Below are positions 8,582-10,357 of a DNA stretch of 10,357 nt, piece by piece. The notes below the pieces were generated by a model that ran no database searches, was not told the origin of the DNA, and saw only the letters and a program-made list of their open reading frames with translations. A program made the position numbers and the translations under genes. Position 1 is the stretch's first letter. Each line of letters opens with the position of its first letter. The DNA lies in assembly GCA_002414185.1 (NCBI GenBank), contig DHYS01000034.1, positions 40,047 through 50,403 of the forward strand, in the 5' to 3' direction. The stretch comes from Patescibacteria group bacterium UBA5124. Its GTDB lineage: Bacteria; Patescibacteriota; Gracilibacteria; Absconditabacterales; Absconditicoccaceae.

Positions 8582-9982
8582 CTATCCTTTCACGATCTCA
8601 TACCCATCCTTGGTATCCTTTATTTGGTATCATTGGTTAATAATCTGATTTCTTAATTCATCTGCTAATGTATAATTTTTATCTTTTTTAGCCTGGATTC
8701 TTTGATCTGCTAAAGCAGTAATTTCTACAGGAATTTCAACAGTTTCTTCTTTTTCAAAAAGTCCGAGTTTTAAAATTTTTTCTTCGAGTTGTCTAAGAAA
8801 CGGATATACAGCAGATCCATGAACATTTAATTGATTATATATTTCTGCCAATAATTTTGGTGTATTAATATTATCACTCAATATTTCTATAATTTTCTTT
8901 CCAAAAAGATTATTAATTAATATATTTTTACCTTCTTGAGGACGTTCATCCCATTGTGTCATTTTAATCAATGATAATCTACTATTCTTCGCAGCTTCCA
9001 AAGCATCCCAGGTAAAATTTTGGAAATTTCCATATTGCGCCATAAAATAGAAATATCTCAAATCTAAAGCTGAATATCACTTCTTTTCAATATCTTCAAT
9101 ACTATATACATTACCCAGAGATTTACTCATTTTACCTCCATCTACTTGGAGAAATTCATTATGTACTCGATACTTTACCCATGGCTTACATCCACACGCA
9201 CATTCAGATTGTGCGATTTCATTAGGATGGTGAATAGTGATATGATCAGCTCATCCATGATGAATATCAAATTGATCTCCCAAATATTTGCTCGACATAG
9301 CACTACATTCGATATGCCAACCAGGAAATCCAATTCCTCGTGGACTCTCCCACTCCATCTGTCTTTTTTCCCCTACAGGAGAAAATTTCCATAATGCAAA
9401 ATCCGTAGGATGTTTTTTACCTCCCATATCCACTCTTTCTCCTGCATTCAAATCTTCCAAACGTTTTTTATAATTTGGACCCATAAGTTTACCATAATCC
9501 TCTACCATACTCGTATCCATATAGATACCATCACCAGGAACCTCATAAGTATATCATTTTTCTTCAAGTGTTTTAACCATAGCAATCTGTTCGGGAATAT
9601 GTTCTGTCGCTCTTGGCATCACATCAAACTCATCTATATTCAGCTTTTTCATTCCTTCCTTAAAAATAGTTTCATATTTTTTTGCTACATCTCGAGCACT
9701 AAGTCCTTCTCTCTTAGATCACTTTTCCATTTTATCTTCACCATCATCAGCATCAGATACCAAGTGTCCTACATCTGTAATATTCATCACTGCAGTCACT
9801 TCATACCCAAGAAGTTTCAACGTATTTCTGATCAAATCAGCCGTAAACGTAGCTCTATAATTACCTATACTAGCAGTCCAATATACCGTAGGACCACAAC
9901 TATACATACCAACTTTACCTGGATGCAAAGGTACAAATTCTTCTTTCTGACGAGTTAAAGTATTATAGAGAGACAATGTCAT
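8582..9982 (-). CDS. cysS: Cysteinyl-tRNA synthetase, read through 5 in-frame TGA (Gly) codons
   Basis: The product has 466 residues, the usual length, and starts at ATG 9982 and ends at TAG 8582-8584. It joins cysteine to tRNA-Cys. CSCGPTVY-type class I N-terminus (YSCGPTVY, 27-34), WHIEC (222-226), HHGGADHI (241-248), HHPNE (251-255) and KMSKSLGN (284-291) are all present; C29, C226, H252 or H251, and E255 fit the zinc site. TGA codons at 9719, 9554, 9251, 9077 and 8630 are glycine; the one at 9251 completes the glycine pair of HHGGADHI. The HIGH motif reads S38-I-G-N, so its first histidine is serine. The C-terminus QGYQIKDTKDG, with a TGA glycine, extends past the apparent stop and matches the family's DTKDG tail. 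It begins the leftward run of genes. Confidence 0.95.
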
Positions 9983-10061
9983 AGATAATCAAATAACAAT
10001 CTAAATAGTAGAGAGAATGTAGTTTTTTATTACAAAAAATCAAACAAAAAAAACACTCATC
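9983..10061 (-). other. Leader region of cysS, no clear control element
   Basis: Read leftward, a TTGTAA (10030-10035) and a TACTAT (10005-10010) are 19 bases apart, a weak promoter candidate for cysS. I see no T-box elements (no specifier loop or TGGNACCGCG-type sequence) and no Shine-Dalgarno site before the ATG. The T- and A-rich tracts are like those of the other spacers. Confidence 0.35.
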
Positions 10062-10089
10062 TTGCAAATCCGACCTATTTCTTTATACT
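10062..10089 (+). promoter_or_regulatory. Sigma-70-type promoter for typA
   Basis: TTGCAA (10062-10067) and TATACT (10084-10089) are 16 bases apart, the same spacing as the other promoters here. The start site would be near 10096, giving a leader of about 74 bases before ATG 10170 that contains the hairpin at 10119-10150. Confidence 0.55.
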
Positions 10090-10118
10090 ACTAGCAATAA
10101 AACATCTATACTCCTATG

Positions 10119-10150
10119 CAAAACCAGCATTCTAGAGGTTTTGTTTTTTT
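10119..10150 (+). terminator. Terminator-like hairpin in the typA leader (possible attenuator)
   Basis: CAAAACC (10119-10125) pairs perfectly with GGTTTTG (10137-10143), with an 11-base loop, and is followed by seven T (10144-10150). It is a plausible rightward terminator, yet no rightward gene lies upstream of it and typA begins only 20 bases after it. It may attenuate typA or end a short transcript of about 55 bases from the promoter at 10062-10089. Confidence 0.55.
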
Positions 10151-10169
10151 ATTCTCATCATTTTTTCTT

Positions 10170-10357
10170 ATGTCTATTAGAAATATTGCCATCATTGCAC
10201 ACGTTGATCATGGGAAGACTACTTTGGTGGACCGGATTTTACACCAGGTAAAATTATTCAGGGATAACCAGGAAATGGGGGACTTAATCCTTGACAGCAA
10301 TGACCTGGAGCGTGAACGTGGTATTACGATTCTGAGCAAGAATGTTTCTGTCCGCTA
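10170..10357 (+). CDS. typA: GTP-binding ribosome-associated protein TypA/BipA, N-terminal 62 residues (3' end outside window)
   Basis: The visible part begins MSIRNIAIIAHVDHGKTT, the P-loop (A10-x4-G15-K16-T17) of translational GTPases, and continues to NDLERERGITI (44-54), the switch I region, then LSKNVSV. This is the N-terminus of TypA/BipA, a GTPase that binds ribosomes under stress. The block LFRDNQ...GDLILDSNDL is unlike E. coli BipA and closer to the Bacteroidota type as I remember it. The DNA is distinctly richer in G+C (31 of 60 in 10261-10320) and uses CTG, CGT and GTG, unlike the AT-rich genes beside it; it has no TGA. I choose ATG 10170 because it gives the family's start; an in-frame ATG at 10116, 18 codons upstream, would add a hydrophobic tail. 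It is cut off by the window edge. Confidence 0.92.
   Translation, partial: MSIRNIAIIAHVDHGKTTLVDRILHQVKLFRDNQEMGDLILDSNDLERERGITILSKNVSVR

Noticed and set aside
9410..9958. A 182-residue rightward open frame inside cysS
   Set aside because: It is antisense to cysS, Phe/Ser/Ile/His-rich from reverse-complemented AT-rich codons, with no signature of a real protein.
8582..9982. UGA as tryptophan (code 4) or selenocysteine
   Set aside because: Motif glycines (SLSGGQK, HHGGADHI) are restored only by glycine, and TGG is used at tryptophans such as WHIEC. Thirty-nine codons in five unrelated genes exclude selenocysteine.
9983..10169. T-box riboswitch upstream of cysS
   Set aside because: No specifier or antiterminator consensus is seen in the leftward leader, and the hairpin at 10119-10150 carries its T-run rightward.

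Overview
This window comes from a bacterium that reads UGA as glycine (genetic code 25), which points to Absconditabacteria (SR1) or Gracilibacteria in the Candidate Phyla Radiation. With UGA as stop, five genes shatter into fragments. With UGA as glycine, each becomes one full-length protein whose family motifs are completed by the recoded codon. The clearest case is the ABC signature SLSGGQK of the Rad50-like ATPase, where the first G is TGA; the glycine pair in the CysS motif HHGGADHI is another. I count 39 in-frame TGA codons in five genes, and all real stops are TAA or TAG.

Layout. Rightward block (1-6076): the tail of a HAD-type 5'-nucleotidase, a large SbcC/Rad50-like ATPase, a 12-helix MFS-like membrane protein with its own promoter, then a terminator, a promoter and a secreted cell-wall protein (coiled coil, degenerate LytM domain, lytic-transglycosylase-like domain). 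Leftward block (9982 down to 6133): cysS, purM and a phosphofructokinase-family gene. PurM and the PFK-family gene each end in a nearly identical terminator hairpin. The last gene (10170 to the edge, rightward) is the start of typA/bipA, preceded by a promoter and a terminator-like hairpin.

Two gene populations are visible. The MFS-like, Rad50-like, cell-wall and cysS genes use TGA for glycine, very heavily in the MFS-like gene. The PFK-family gene, purM and the visible part of typA contain no in-frame TGA and look richer in G+C in the stretches I counted. PurM and TypA resemble the Bacteroidota versions as I remember them, so these genes look like later imports from a standard-code organism.

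There is no mobile element, CRISPR array, rRNA or tRNA that I can support. The intergenic gaps are all under 200 bases and hold promoters or terminators. The genes do not form one pathway: they cover DNA ends and repair, transport, cell-wall remodelling, cysteinyl-tRNA charging, one purine step, a sugar-phosphate kinase-like protein and a translational GTPase. The most unusual points are the LytM domain that lost all its metal ligands, the PFK-family protein with several replaced active-site residues, and the TGA-free genes inside a UGA-glycine genome.
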